Shown here in pieces: positions 1 through 11,603 of a DNA stretch of 64,000 nt (positions are counted from its first letter, which is position 1; each line of letters opens with the position of its first letter). The DNA is taken from contig NC_050098.1 in NCBI RefSeq assembly GCF_902167145.1, positions 76,734,207 to 76,798,206 of the forward strand, written 5' to 3'. The DNA comes from Zea mays. Taxonomy: Eukaryota > Streptophyta > Magnoliopsida > Poales > Poaceae. Below the pieces are notes generated by a model that saw only the letters and a program-made list of their open reading frames with translations, was not told where the DNA came from and ran no database searches. Position numbers and translations under genes: made by a program.

Positions 1-396
1 GAGAGGACGATCAAGGACTGACCCGACTTTTATCATACGCCCCTTCGTCGCCTTTCCGCAAGGAGGAGGGGGGAAGCGCCATGTTGCCCTCGGAGGGCGT
101 CGAACATGGTGTCTCTAGTGAGTTGCTAACGGGTGATCCGAGTGGACGCCCGTGCCCCGTTCGATAAGGGTCGGCTAGTGGCCCAGAGGCGCGCTCCAAA
201 AGTACATGCAGTTGATTTGCCGGACCCGGACCCGTTTGATAGGGTCCAAGGGCTCGATGCCTCCCTCTGGTGGGATTCCGTTACAAAATCGCTCCTGCTG
301 GTCTCGGAAATGTGCTAGGGTACCTCGGGAGCGTAGCCCGAGCCTCGGCCATGTATCGGACGTACCCAGAGTCATCCCTCGCTCTGCGTGCTCTCG

Positions 397-625
397 GGCG
401 GCTGTCGAACCCTTCGAGGGACCAGCCTTCGAACCCCTGATCAGTAGTGGGCGCGGAGCCCGAGTGCTCTGAGGCGGTTGTCGAACCCTTCCGAGGGGCC
501 AGCCTTCGAACCTCTGATCATTAATGAGCCTGAAGCCCGAGTGCTCTAGGGCGGCTGTCGAACCCTTCCGAGGGGCCAGCCTTTGAACCCTTGATCAGTA
601 GGAGGGCTCGGGGCCCGCTTCCTTC
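397..625. repeat. Three tandem copies of a 76-77 bp repeat in element G
   Basis: Copies beginning GGCGGYTGTCGAACCC start at 397, 473 and 550, each containing a CCAGCCTTYGAACC segment and a TGATCA palindrome. They lie between the opposite-strand gene start and the unseen 3' LTR. The rest of 1-1480 shows no coding sequence that I can support. Confidence 0.8.
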
Positions 626-1523
626 ACGGAAAAGGATCCCTTTCGGAGTATCCCCTTTCCCGGTCCCTGTAGCAAGAGAGAGAAAGGGGAGAAGGAAAAG
701 GATATGAATTTAAACAGCGTGGCGCACCTTTTTTGACGCAGTCATCATGGCGGAGGTGAAACGTCGCCCGCTTCGCCTGCCAAAGGCGTCGTTTGCCCTG
801 CCGTGGAGTTAATGCGACAGGACGAGTGGTTCACGGGGCGGTCGTTGCGCAAGCCATTTGAGGAACGGAACACGGGTGCATCGTCTTCACACCGTGGGAG
901 AGGGCTCCCATGCTGCTCCAGGAGGGGACGTGAGCCTGCAGACGATTTGACCGCCGTTTCCGCCCGTCTGCTGCCGCCATTACTGCCGGCCCACTTTTGG
1001 CCATATTGACCGTCGTGCCTCCTCCCGCGGCTGACTGACCCGTGATCGATGTGCTTGACTGGCACTGCTGGGCCACGCACAGGGTTGCCTCGAGTCGCGG
1101 CACTGGTTCCGCAGTCGAGAAGGCGCAGCATTGGCGCAAGTGGCGGTGCAGTTTCTCGCACGTAGTAACCGGTGCGCCGGTTACAGGACGTGTGGGCCTG
1201 GGCCTCCATGCTGGATGCGTCGAAGTCGAAGGGGTGCGCCACCGTGGTGCGGTTGCACGCCACCTGCATGGCAGTCCGCCCTTTCAACCGCTAGTTTCGG
1301 TGAGGATGGAGGAGTGCTTGTAACCACGGGGTGGTTACACGCTCCGCGCGCGGCGGTTTGGCTTCTTCTGTTCCAGGCCAGCTTGCATGACGTGTGGGAC
1401 CCAACCCCCGTGTCGTAGGGGGAGGACCCTGGAGCACGTCGGTGAAGACTTAGCCCGCGACGCCTGAGGACGCGAGTGGGGAGAGCCGCCTTTAAAAAGG
1501 GGTCGATCCCCCTAGCGGTAGCC

Positions 1524-3172
1524 ATGCCTTCGCACTCCCCTCATGCATTGCGCCCTTCCTCCTTCCGAGCCCCCAGATGGGGAGCACCCGCGTTGCTTTC
1601 GTCTTGCTGCTGTTGGAGGAGCGCAACCTCACGGAGGTTGGCACCCTTCAGCCATCGCTCGGCTTCAAGGATTTTCATCAGGCAGCCCGGCTGCATTTCC
1701 TCACCAATGGTCACCCAGGATGGTGACCACCGGTTCGATGGTGGCGAGAAGCAAGCCAGGCTGCGGCCTCTGCCCCGCCCTCAGCTTAAAGGATCTTCAT
1801 CACCCGAGCTGGGGAGGAGGGCGGGGCAAGTCGGGGCCCGCCTCCGCGTGGGCTGGCGACCTGCTTCTTCCTCCGGCATCCAGGGGAGGGAACCATCCTC
1901 CAGCTCTACGGAGGAGGCGTCCTCCAGCCATGCGGGGGAAGGCGAACTGCTGCTGCCTTGCCAGGGTGCAGCATTCCGTCCTCCGTCCGGGCGACTGTGG
2001 CCGGCTGCAACGAGGGGTCGCACAACACGTCGTACGCCGCGAGGGCGGTACTCGTGTTCTGGGATAGTCCCGTTCTCGTTTTCGTGGCGAGGACGGGAAT
2101 GAGGACCTGCCGGTGCGCTTTGGGGCAGCCGACGCTCGCTGGTGCGGTGTTGGTGGGCAGGTGGATGCTGCCGTCGGTGCTGAGGTGGTGGCAGCCGGAG
2201 AAGGTTTCTCCGCCGACGAGATCGTCGGCGCCACCCGTGGACTGACCTCCGGCTCTTTGGCTTTGATAGCTTGTCCTCGCCCCTCGAGCGGGGACATGGG
2301 CGAGGGCCTTGTCGCAGCAGCGTCTGCCCTGAGGTCATCGCTGCTGCTTAGCCGCCCGGAGCGGAGGTCGTTGTCGCTACTGCTGCAGTGGTCGGCGGCG
2401 AGCCACCTAGAGTTTGTCGTCCCGCAGGCCCTCCGATGTGGAGGTTGTTCATACCCGCGGGAGTGGAACCGGAGTTCCGTTTGTAATGGCACCTTGAGTG
2501 CCGGTGTATGTTCATTGTGGCTGTCGGGGCCTGAACATCTAGGTATTTGAGTGTAATACCGTGTTTCTTCCTCATTTCGAGCACTAGGACTCGCCTGTCG
2601 GCTAGCTGAACCGCTTAACCGAGTGTGAGTTGCCCTGTGCGGAAGGTGACGAGTAAGGTATCCGTATCCCGGAGGCGTAGGAGTCCCTCGGCTCGGTCGG
2701 CCTTGCCACCCAAGGCTTCTCTTGCTCAGTTATAGAACCTTCGGCTGCTCTGCGATGAGCCGGAGCCGGAGGCAGCGGTGTCAGCGTGGACAGAGGCGGA
2801 GTCGGCTCGAAAAGGGGCTTCGTCGGCCTGGGAGCACGTGGCCTCCCTGGCCGAGGAGGTGCAGCAGCGGCAGCTGGAGCTTGGCCAGGTCGTCCGCTAG
2901 CGGGACCAACCCCAGAGTCACGCTGTCGAGGCCGTGAGCCGGGCTAATGTCCTCGGGGGACAGCTGGCTGAGGCTACGGAGCGATCGGTCGAGGTGTCTG
3001 CCCGGGCCGGGACCCTTGCGGAGACCTTGGCTATGATGGCCCGAGCTCGGTGTTGGCGTCTTCCTTCGAGGTGAAGATCCTTCCACCCGTGTCGCCGTCC
3101 GAGGCCGGGCCAGATTCCACCGAAGGTGGAGACGACGCCGAGGGTGCTGCTGCTCCCTCTGTTGATGTCTGA
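1524..3172 (+). pseudogene. Decayed opposite-strand gene of element G
   Basis: Between integrase and the unseen 3' LTR, coding character is on the plus strand, opposite to G's own gag-pol. A TTTAAAAAGG box near 1490 is followed by ATG at 1524. A strongly charged Ala/Glu/Gln-rich stretch at about 2760-3050 reads like a coiled coil (repeated LAEEVQQRQ- and QLAEATERS-type heptads), and an acidic tail ends at TGA 3170-3172. Stops and frame changes occur throughout. Its position and coiled coil match the better preserved opposite-strand genes of R, X1 and X2. I cannot define the exons here, and product function is unknown. Confidence 0.4.
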
Positions 3173-3570
3173 ACCTGCAGGAACAATTTGTCTGTAGTAT
3201 GCGTATGTTTTTCGCGGCCGCTGAGGCCCAAACATATTATTGTCGTGTTGTAAAGCTGTGTTTCCTTTCCTCTTGTTTCGAGTATCAGGACTTGTTCGTC
3301 GGTAGCAGAACCACTTATCCGAGCGAGAGTTACTTATCGCGAAAGGTGATGAGTGAGGTATCCTCTTACTCGTCTGCAGGATTCTGTTATCGATATAGTC
3401 GAGAAGGCACGAAAATCGTTCTGGCAGAAAAGTTTTCGAGCGTTAAGACCTGTTCGGCTAGCAGAATCGCTTATCCGAGCACGAGTTACTTATCGCGGAA
3501 GGTGATGAGTGAGGTATCCGTATCCCGGAGGCGTAGGAGTCCCTCGGCTCGGTCGGCCTTGCCGCTTACG
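2588..3570. repeat. Three dispersed copies of a roughly 120-bp repeat in element G
   Basis: Copies at about 2588-2715, 3288-3370 (shorter) and 3451-3570 share the phrases AAGGTGATGAGTGAGGTATCC, and two share CCCGGAGGCGTAGGAGTCCC. The last two lie between the end of the opposite-strand gene (3172) and the end of integrase (about 3800), where the two converge. The first copy appears to interrupt the opposite-strand gene. Confidence 0.75.
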
Positions 3571-3798
3571 TGTACTTTGACGTTTTCAGGACCCCGCTAT
3601 CGAAGCAGTCGAAAAGCGCGAAAGATGTTCTGGCAGAAAGACTTTTTCTGAGGAAAATTTTGACGCAGAGGGGGTCCCCCCCTTCTAGCCCCCGAGGGAG
3701 GGTCGGGCTTTGCCGAGGCAAGGCTGACCCTTCCTTGACTGTTAGACTTTACTTGTGTATGTATAGAAAACGAGGTATATGAACGACTTGAAAACATC

Positions 3799-4516
3799 TT
3801 AAGGGTAAAAGCGACGTAGCTGTCGGATGTTCCAAGCGTTGCTGTAGACCTCGCCTTGATTGTTGGCCAGCTTGTATGTTCTGGGCTTCAAAATCTTGGC
3901 GATGATGAATGGCCCCTCCCAGGGAGGAGTGAGCTTGTGGCGCCCTCGGGCGTCTTGCCATAGCCGAAGTACCAAGTCTCCCACCTAGAGGTCTCAGGGT
4001 CGGACCCCTTGGGCGTGGTAGCATCGCAGAGACTGCTGATACCGTACCGAGTGTAGTAAGGCCATGTCCCGAGCCTCTTCCAGCTGGTCCAGTGAGTCTT
4101 CTTGCTGGTCTGGTTGCTTTGGTCGTCGTACGCCCTCGTCCTCGGGGAACCGTATTCTAAGTCTGTGGGCAAGATAGCCTCGGCCCCATAGACTAGAAAG
4201 AACGACGAGAAGCCCGTGGCTCGGCTTGGCATCGTCCTTAGACTCCAGACCACCGAGGGTAGTTCCTTCATCCATCGCTTGCCGAACTTGTTGAGGTCGT
4301 TGTAGATCCTCGGTTTTAGTCCTTGTAGAAGCATACCGTTGGCACGCTCTACCTGCCCATTCGTCATGGGGTGAGCCACGACGTCCTAGTACACACGGAT
4401 GTGGTGGTCCTCGCAGAAGTCCAGGAACTTGCCAGTGAACTGGGTGCCATTGTCGGTGATGATGGAGTTCGGGACCCCGAAGCGATGCATGATGTTGGTG
4501 AATGCCTGAGGGGCTG
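3799..4516 (-). pseudogene. Integrase core remnant of element G
   Basis: The visible part starts at the HRFGVPNSIITDNG block (second catalytic Asp) and continues through GQVERANG (catalytic Glu, near 4350) to WSLRTMPSRATGFS and YGAEAILP. An in-frame TAG lies at about 4387, and the C-terminal part switches frames near 4130 and 3980. The zinc-binding HHCC domain and first catalytic Asp are absent because of an internal deletion at about 4508-4517. Without these, strand transfer activity is not possible. No chromodomain follows. Confidence 0.8.
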
Positions 4517-5502
4517 CGGTGGTAGAGCTCCTTTTCATCACCCAGTAAGACGAACGACTTGGCGCGCCAGGCCAGTCGCTGAGCTTCGGCTTTGTCGAGG
4601 GGGAGCTCTCCTCGGTGGAGATATTGCAGGTATGGGGTCTGCCAGTTCCGATTAGGCGTGACCCCATTCCGCTCTCCCTTGATGCGCAGTGCCTCACCCT
4701 CGGTGGCCGAGGATGCCTCGGGCTGGGCCGAGGCCTCCTCGGGCTCGGGCGTGTCGTCGGTGTTGACGGAGGGTTGATGTATGTCTCTGGAGAAGACGTC
4801 CAGGGGAACCGTTGTCCGCCCCGAGGCTATTTTAGCCAGCTCATCCACAGTCTCGTTGTACCATCGGGCGACTTGGTTGAGCTCGAGTCCATAGAACTTG
4901 TCTTCCAGGTGCCGAACCTCGTCGCAGTAGGCCTCCAAATTCCGATCGCGGCAGTGGGAGTTCTTCATGACTTGGTCAATGACAAGCTGCGAGTCGCCAC
5001 GAGCATCAAGGCGCCGAACCCCTAGCTCGATGGCGATGCGCAACCCGTTAACCAGAGCCTCGTACTCGGCCACGTTGTTTGACGTCGGGAAATGGAGGTG
5101 CAACACGTAGCGGAGGTGCTTCCTGAGGGGTGAGATGAAGAGCAGGCCCGCACCTACTCCTGTTTTCATCAGTGACCCATCGAAATACATGGTCCAGAGT
5201 TCTGGTTGGATCGGAGCTGTTGGTAGCTGGGTGTCGACCCATTCAGCCACGAAGTCCGCCAAGACTTGGGACTTGATGGCCTTCCGAGGAGCGAACGAGA
5301 TTGTCTCGCCCATGATCTCCACTGCCCACTTTGCTATCCTACCCGAGGCCTCTCGGCACTGGATGATCTCCCCCAGGGGGAAGGATGACACCACAGGCAC
5401 CGGATGAGACTCAAAGTAGTGTCGCAACTTTCGCCGCGTCAGAATTACTGCGTACAGTAGCTTATGAATTTGCAGGTAGCGAATCTTAGTCTCGGATAGC
5501 AC
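4517..5502 (-). pseudogene. RNase H and start of integrase, element G
   Basis: RNase H is recognised from the YFDGS strand (first catalytic Asp), the NNVAEYEAL helix (Glu), RGDSQLVIDQ (Asp) and the VDELAKIAS end. A linker with acidic and proline-rich residues follows, then the segment ending ELYHRSPS that normally leads into the integrase zinc-binding domain. Homology breaks off at about 4517 and restarts in the integrase core in a different frame, so the zinc finger is missing. RNase H would remove the RNA strand during reverse transcription. Confidence 0.8.
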
Positions 5503-5818
5503 TTCACTGATGAAGTAGACCGGCCTCTAGACGAGCAGTGCATGCCCTTCTTCTCGTCTCTCGACTACGATCGCGACACTGACCACCTGAGTGGTTGCGA
5601 CTACGTAGATCAAGAGGGCTTCTCCCGCAGTGGGGGCACCAAAATGGGCGCGCTTGTAAGGAGCGCCTTTAAGTTTCCGAGGGCTTCCTCGGCCTCGAGG
5701 GTCCAAGTGAAGCGCTCGGTCTTCCTTAAGAGGCGGTACAAGGGTAGGCCTTTTTCGCCAAGGCGCGAGATGAAGCGGCTCAGAGCCGCAAGGCATCCCA
5801 TGACCCTCTGTACTCCTT

Positions 5819-6622
5819 TCAAGTCTTTGATAGGCCCCATGTTGGTGATGCCCGCGATTTTCTCCGGGTTGGCCTTGATGCCCGCTCGGAGACGATGAAC
5901 CCCGGGAGCATGCCTCGGGGGACTCCGAAGACACACTTCTCGGGATTGAGTTTTACGCCCTTCGCCTTCAGACACTTGAATGTCGTTTCAAGGTCAGAGA
6001 GGAGGTCAGAGGCTTTTCTCACCTTGACTATGATGTCATCGATGTAAGCCTCGACCGTTCGGCCGATGTGCTCTCCGAACACGTGGTTCATGCACCTTTG
6101 GTATGTCGCACCTGCATTCCTCAAACCAAATGGCATAGTAATATAGCAATACATGCCAAAAGGTGTGATGAAAGAAGTCGCGAGCTGGTCGGACTCTTTC
6201 ATCTTGATTTGGTGATAACCTGAGTAGGCATCGAGGAATGATAGGGTTTCGCACCCAGCAGTAGAATCCACGATTTGATCGATGCGAGGCAGAGGGTAGG
6301 GAACCTTTGGACATGCTTTGTTTAGACCAGTGTAGTCTACACACATCCTCCATTTCCCACCTTTCTTTTTCACAAGCACAGGGTTGGCTAGCCATTCGGG
6401 ATGGAATACCTCTTTGATGAACCCTGCAGCCATCAGCTTGTGGATCTCCTCGCCCATGGCTCTGCGCTTTTCTTCGTTGAATCGACGCAGAGGCTGCTTC
6501 ACGGGTCGGGCTCCAGCTCGGATATCCAGCGAGTGCTCGGCGACATCCCTCGGTATGCCGGGCATGTCCGAGGGACTCCATGCAAACACCTCGGCGTTCG
6601 TGAGGAGAAAGTCGACGAGCAC
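5819..6622 (-). pseudogene. Reverse transcriptase of element G
   Basis: Typical Ty3/Gypsy RT blocks are present in order: KWRMCVDY (residues 90-97), FLDAYSGYHQ with the first catalytic Asp at 131, MPFGLRNAGATYQ (163-175) and the catalytic YIDD at 193-196 (6046-6035). It would copy the RNA genome into DNA. The frame is lost at about 5885 in the thumb/connection region and resumes in another frame (5975-5610), which reads to the start of RNase H. All catalytic residues that can be seen are intact, but the frameshift and flanking stops make the polyprotein untranslatable. Confidence 0.85.
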
Positions 6623-6628
6623 TGCTTC

Positions 6629-7660
6629 CTATTTGGGGTCGAGCTCAGAGCCGATCCGGACTTGCTTGCAGGCGTCGTTGCTGGGGTCGAGGGGGATGGA
6701 CTTAACCGCCTCCGCTGGCTTGAAGTTGGTGGCGTGGCGCTTCGCATCAGGCACCTCTCTGGAGAGGCACTCCAGGTCGGCAATGAGGGCCTCGGATTCA
6801 GCGAGGGCCTCAGCATACTCCACGCACTCCATGTTGCATTCGTACGCGTGTCGGTACGTGGATCCGACGGTGATGACCCCGTTGGGGCCCAGCATCTTGA
6901 GCTTGAGGTATGTGTAGTTGGGGACGACCATGAACTTGACGTAGCATGGTCTCCCCAGCACTGCATGGTAGGTTCCTCGGAACCCGACCACCTCGAACGT
7001 GAGGGTTTCCTTTCGGAAGTTGGAGGGAGTCCCGAAGCAGATGGGTAGATCGAGCTGTCCAAGGGGCTGGACGCGCTTCCCGGGGGTGATCCCGTGAAAG
7101 GGCGCCGCACCGGCCCGGATCGTGGACACATCGATTTGCAAGAGCCCGAGGGTCTCGGCGTAGATGATGTTGAGGCTGCTGCCTCCGTCCATGAGGACCT
7201 TGGTGAGCCTGACGTTGCCGATGATGGGGTCGACGACGAGCGGGTACTTTCCTGGGCTCGGCACGCAGTCAGGGTGGTCGCCTTGGTCGAAGGTGATGGG
7301 CTTGTCGGACCAGTCTAGGTAGACTGGTGCCGCCACCTTTACCGAGCAGACCTCCCGGCGCTCCTGCTTGCGGTGCCGAGCCAAGGCGTTCGCCACTTGC
7401 CCACCGTAGATCATGAAACAGCCGTGGACCTCGGGGAACTCCTCTGCCTTGTTGCCCTCCTTATTGTCGTTGTCTTGGCCTTTGCCACCTTCTGCCGGAG
7501 GCCCGGCCTTATGGAAGTAGCGCCGAAGCATGACGCATTCCTCAAGGGTGTGCTTGACGGGACCCTGGTGATAGGGACACGACTCCTTGAGCATCTTGTC
7601 GAACAGGTTGGCCCCTCTGGGAAGGCTTCCGAGGGTTCCTATGCTCGGCGGCAGCGACAA
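6629..7660 (-). pseudogene. gag end plus aspartic protease of element G
   Basis: This 343-codon open frame starts inside gag (zinc knuckle at residues 28-42) and runs into the protease. The active-site motif is LMDGGSS with its Asp at residue 158, followed by an ILG-type flap region reading AVLGRP. The protease would cut the Gag-Pol polyprotein. The frame ends at a TAG immediately before the reverse-transcriptase frame; the next codons continue in the same sense toward RT, so the stop is probably a point mutation in a once continuous polyprotein. Confidence 0.8.
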
Positions 7661-9913
7661 GATCTGCGTCGGCGGCGTCGCGTTTCGCTTGCGACTTCTT
7701 CTTGGCCTTCTTCTTCGTGCCGCGCTGGGCGGACGCCTCGGGGACGTCCTCCTGCTGGCGTCCCTGAGGCTGCTTGTCCTTACGGAAGATGGCTTTGACC
7801 GCCTCCTGTCCAGAGGTGAACTTGGTGGCGATGTCCATCAACTCGCTCGCCTTGGTGGGAGTCTTGCGACCCAGCTTGCTCACCAGATCGCGGCAAGTGG
7901 TGCCGGCGAGGAACGCCCCGATGACATCCGAGTCGGTGATGTTGGGCAGCTCAGTGCGCTGCTTCGAAAATCACCGGATGTAGTCCCGTAGGGATTCCCC
8001 CGGCTGCTGGCGGTAGCTTCAGAGATCCCAAGAGTTCCCAGGGCACACGTATGTGCCCTGGAAGTTTCCAGCGAAGGCTTTGACCAGGTCGTCCTAGTTG
8101 GAGATCTACGCAGGAGGCAGATGCTCCAACCAGGCTCGGGCGGCGTCGGAGAGGAAAAGGGGGAGGTTGCGGGTGATGAGGTTGTCATCGTCCGTTCCAC
8201 CCAGCTGGCAGGCCAGCCGGTAGTCCGCAAGCCATAGTTCCGGCCTTGTTTCCCCCGAGTACTTAGTGATGGTAGTCGGGGCTCGGAACCGGGTCGGGAC
8301 GGTGCCCGTCGTATGGCCCGGCTGAAAGCTTTCGGACCGGGTGGTTCGGGCGAGGGGCTCAGATCCTCCCCGCTGTCGTAGCGTCCCCCACGCCTGGGGT
8401 GGTAGCCTCGGCGCACCTTCTCGTCGAGGCGGGCTCGACGATCGCGGAGGTGGTGCTCGTTGCCAAGGCGACCCGGGTCTACAGGCGTTGCGTCCCGCGT
8501 GCGCCCGGTGTGGACCGAGGCTTCCCGCATGAATCGGGAAGTCGTTGCGTGATGCTCCGGGGGGTACCCTTGCCTTCGGGAGGCAGAGCTCTCGGCCCGT
8601 CGGACCGCGTCATCCTCCAAGAGATTCTTGAGCTCTCCTTGGATACGCCGCCCCTTGGTGGTGGATGGCTCCAGCATCGCTCGGAGTAGTATTGCCGCTG
8701 CAGCCAGATTCTGGCCGACCCCGCTGGAGGCCGGGTGCAGCCGTGCCCTGGCATCGTCAGCGATGCGGTGCTGGACATCCCGGGCCTGATGACGCGCTTC
8801 TCCGGCGAGTGCTCGACCTGCCCACTCCTGCTCGATGTTTTGCCGGAGCTGCACAAGTTGTCCTGCTTCCTCGTCGAGGTTGGCCTGCATCTCGCGGATT
8901 TGCTCGAGCTGTGTGTCCTGACCCCCGCAGGGACTGGGACCACAACTAGCTCCCGCAGGATGTCAACGCGAGGAGCAGGCCTAGGGGATCGTCATCCTCC
9001 GACATACCAAGGTGGTTGCCTTCGTCGAGACCCCCTAGATCGACGTGGAAACATTTGCGACTTGGGCCAGAACCCTCGTTGTCAAGGCTGTGGCCATCAT
9101 CGGAGCAATCGGAGAGGCAGTAGTCACATGCGGTCATGAAGTCTCGCATGGCACTGGGATTACCGAGCCCGGAGAAATCCCAACCAGAGTCGGGCTCGTC
9201 TTCTTCCTCGGAACCCGGGGCCCGTAGGTCTAGACGGCCGTCAGTCGGTCCCAGGTTGACCACATATGGTACCCCGGAAGGTTAGGATATGCCTTTATGA
9301 AAGCGTCCACCGAAGCGGGGTCGCTCGGTGGATCGAAGCTGAATCTAAAAGGCACAGGGTGGAAAACGGACGGTACCTCTCGATCGATGGACGATGACGA
9401 AGTCGCGTCGGGGACGGACTGCACCGTTATCTCAGGCATGAGGCTAACGCCCAGCAAGTCCTCCGCGAGTGTGCTGGCGTCATCTGTCCGCTTGGGGTTG
9501 GCACGTTGCGGGGAAACGACACTCGCCGTCGTCTTGGGCGCGAGGTCAACGCCTGACACGTCCCCCGCTGAGGTGCCGGCGTCGTCGACTCGCTCGACAG
9601 CCGACGAGGTGCCGCATCCCGCTTGGCCACGGTTGCCCTGCCGCCTCCTCCTGCGGCGAGGAAGGTGACGGGACAAACCTGGATGCTGCTCTTCTGCCAC
9701 GGGGGGAAGACGTCGTCGAGTCTGCCGCCGCCGGGGGGGCTGACGGCCGCCGTTGTCGCTGTTGCACTGCGGGGGAAGGAGTACATTGTCGTAGCTGCCG
9801 TCGAGGGACATGAACTCGAGACTCCCGAAACGGAGCAGCGTCCCGGGGTTAAGAGGTTGCTGGAGACTACCCATCTGGAACTCGACGGGAAGTTGTTCGT
9901 CAACATGCAGCAT
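7540..9913 (-). pseudogene. gag of element G, broken
   Basis: The first plausible methionine is at 9913, 21 nt past the LTR, in a context (MLHVDEQLP) that follows the PBS. The arginine- and serine-rich N-terminal part stops at 9230. A central part rich in charged residues spans about 8890-8330, and a recognisable capsid-like region at about 8290-7880 switches frame near 8300 and has several in-frame stops. The C-terminal end carries a variant zinc knuckle, C-x2-H-x5-H-x4-C, at about 7579-7535. Gag would form the cytoplasmic virus-like particle. Frames change at least twice (near 9250 and 8300), so no full-length Gag can be made. Confidence 0.75.
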
Positions 9914-9914
9914 G

Positions 9915-9934
9915 CCCCTACCTGGCGCGCCAAC
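9915..9934 (-). promoter_or_regulatory. Primer-binding site of element G
   Basis: Directly after the LTR end on the minus strand is GTTGGCGCGCCAGGTAGGGG, the site where a host tRNA would prime minus-strand DNA synthesis. The TTGGCGC start is shared with the R and X1 sites in this window. Confidence 0.7.
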
Positions 9935-10184
9935 TGTCGGCGTTTCGACCTCGGGGGGTCCCTGGACCGACGAGTAAAATTGTCTTTGCGTGCCCCAGCC
10001 CAGATGGGTTAGCGCGAGATGGAACACAAAGGGGGGGGACCGCGGCTCGTGTTATCCTGCGCCAGAGTGGGTGTGCTTGCAGTAGGGGTTACAAGCGTTC
10101 GCGAGGGAGAGAGAGAGTGCGCGAGCCGGTTCGTCGGCCTGTCCCCCCGCGCGACCACCCTCTCGTATGAGGGCCCTAGCCCTT

Positions 10185-10193
10185 CCTTTTATA
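10185..10193 (-). promoter_or_regulatory. TATA box of the G LTR promoter
   Basis: The minus strand reads TATAAAAGG inside the LTR, about 250 bp before the LTR end. This is the usual place for the retrotransposon promoter driving genomic RNA toward gag. Confidence 0.6.
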
Positions 10194-10576
10194 GATGCAA
10201 GGAGAGGGTCCAGGTGTACAATGGGGGTGTAGCAATATGCTAACGTGTCCGACAGAGAGGAGCCAGAGCCCTATGTACATGCCAGCGTGGCTGTCAGAGA
10301 GGTGCTAGAGCCCTGTGCACGCGGTGTCGTGGTCGTTGGAGGAGCGCTTGAGCCCTGTAGAAGCACAGATGTCGGGGCTACCGGGACCTTGCTGACGTCT
10401 CCTTGCTTCCGTAGGGGGCTTGGGAACCGCCGTCGTCATGGACGCACGCGGGGTGCCATCATTACTTGTTTACCGGGGCGAGCCAGATGGGACGTCGGTC
10501 TTGTTCCCCGTAGCCTGAGCTAGCTAGGGGTAGGGTAATGATGTACCCCCTGTGGCGTGGTCGGTCTGAGCCAAAG

Positions 10577-10800
10577 GTCGGGCGAGGCGGAGACTCCTCC
10601 TGAGGCCGAGGCCGGGGTGGGTGAGGACGCGATTCCTTCTGAGGCCGAGGCCAGGGCCGAGCCCTGGGGTCGGGCGAGGCGGAGACCACCTTCCGAGGCC
10701 GAGGCGGGGGCCGAGCCCTAGGTCGGGCGAGGTGGAGACCTCCTTCTGAGGCCGAGGCCCAAGGTCGGGCGAGGCGGAGCTTCAGTTGCGCCTGAGGCTG
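10577..10800. repeat. GC-rich imperfect direct repeats in the G LTR
   Basis: The phrase GGTCGGGCGAGGCGGAG recurs at 10577, 10668, 10721 and 10773 with small changes, interleaved with GAGGCCGAGG. Spacing is about 91, 53 and 52 bases. The block lies upstream of the LTR TATA box, in U3. Confidence 0.75.
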
Positions 10801-11284
10801 GACTTAGCTGTTGTCAGCCTCACCCTGGCGGGTGGCACAGCAGACGGAGCGGGGCAGGCGGCGCTGTTTTCCTGTCAGGTCGGTCAGTGGAAGGGTGAAG
10901 TGACTGCGGTCACTTTGGCCCTGCCGACTGAGGAACGTGCGTCAGGATAAGGTGTCAGGCGATCCTCGCATTGAATGCTCCTGCGATACGGTCGGTTGGC
11001 GAGGCGATCTGGCCAAGGTTGCTTCACTGCGAAGCCTGCCCGAGCTGGGCCTCGGGCGAGTCGAGGGTGTGTCCGTTGCTTGAGGAGGCCCTCGGGCGAG
11101 GCGTGAATTCGCCTGGGACTACTGTTCCTGCCCGAGGCTGGGCTCGAGCGAGGCGAGATCGCGTCCCTTGAGTAGACGAAGCCTTGACCTGAATTGCGCC
11201 CATCATTCTCTGCAGCTTGTGCTGATGGTGATGTCCAGCCAAGTTTAGGAGTGTTGGGGGTACCCCTAATTATGGTACCCGACA

Positions 11285-11603
11285 GATTCTGCTTGGGTAA
11301 GATCACGTATTTGCCACTCGCGCAATAGACTCAGATAGTACAATGTCATCAGAAAAAGCAAACTGCGCACATGGAACCTTATGTGTTATTCTGGCAGATG
11401 TTGTCTCTATTGTTGGACATCCCTAAATTAGCCTAAGGCGATACATGTTTTGTCCACTAGAGAAATAGCCTCTTGAGACACTCGCCTTTGCTTGGAACTG
11501 TCTTCTGATTATCTCAGATATGGACAAGGAGTTACATGCTGCTCTACCCTTAAAAGTCTTTCGCTCCGAATCTCGGGACGAGATTCTTTTAAGGGGGAAG
11601 GGA
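11285..11603 (+). mobile_element. 3' terminal internal fragment and polypurine tract of element C
   Basis: The last 320 bases before a plus-strand LTR. The end reads GAGATTCTTTTAAGGGGGAAGGGA (11579-11603 region), nearly the same as the polypurine end of element T at 40425-40450, so C is a related chromovirus-type element. I see no clear protein domain in the fragment. Everything upstream of 11285 was separated by the insertion of G and lies left of the window. Confidence 0.6.

Larger units (their letters stand above)
1..11284 (-). mobile_element. Element G: Ty3/Gypsy retrotransposon, Tat-like, 3' end off the window
   Basis: Read on the minus strand the order is 5' LTR (9935-11284), primer-binding site, gag, protease, reverse transcriptase, RNase H, integrase, then about 3.7 kb of non-pol sequence with a decayed opposite-strand gene and repeats. 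The 3' LTR is not seen and must lie left of base 1. There is no chromodomain after the integrase, and the PBS begins TTGGCGCGCC; both fit the Tat lineage of plant Gypsy elements. The element interrupts the 3' end of element C at 11284/11285; the second copy of the target duplication would be outside the window. The coding region is broken by several stops, frameshifts and a deletion, so this copy is not autonomous. Confidence 0.85.
9935..11284 (-). repeat. 5' LTR of element G (1350 bp)
   Basis: On the minus strand the LTR starts TGTCGGGTACC at 11284 and ends CGCCGACA at 9935, directly before the primer-binding site. It is GC-rich and contains GAGGCCGAGG-type repeats. A minus-strand TATA box at 10185-10193 puts the likely transcription start near 10160, leaving about 220 bp of R/U5. 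Confidence 0.85.

Noticed and set aside
745..1287. Long minus-strand open frame in the left GC-rich region
   Set aside because: Composition-driven; no recognisable domain, lies in the non-coding 3' part of G, with equally long frames on both strands.
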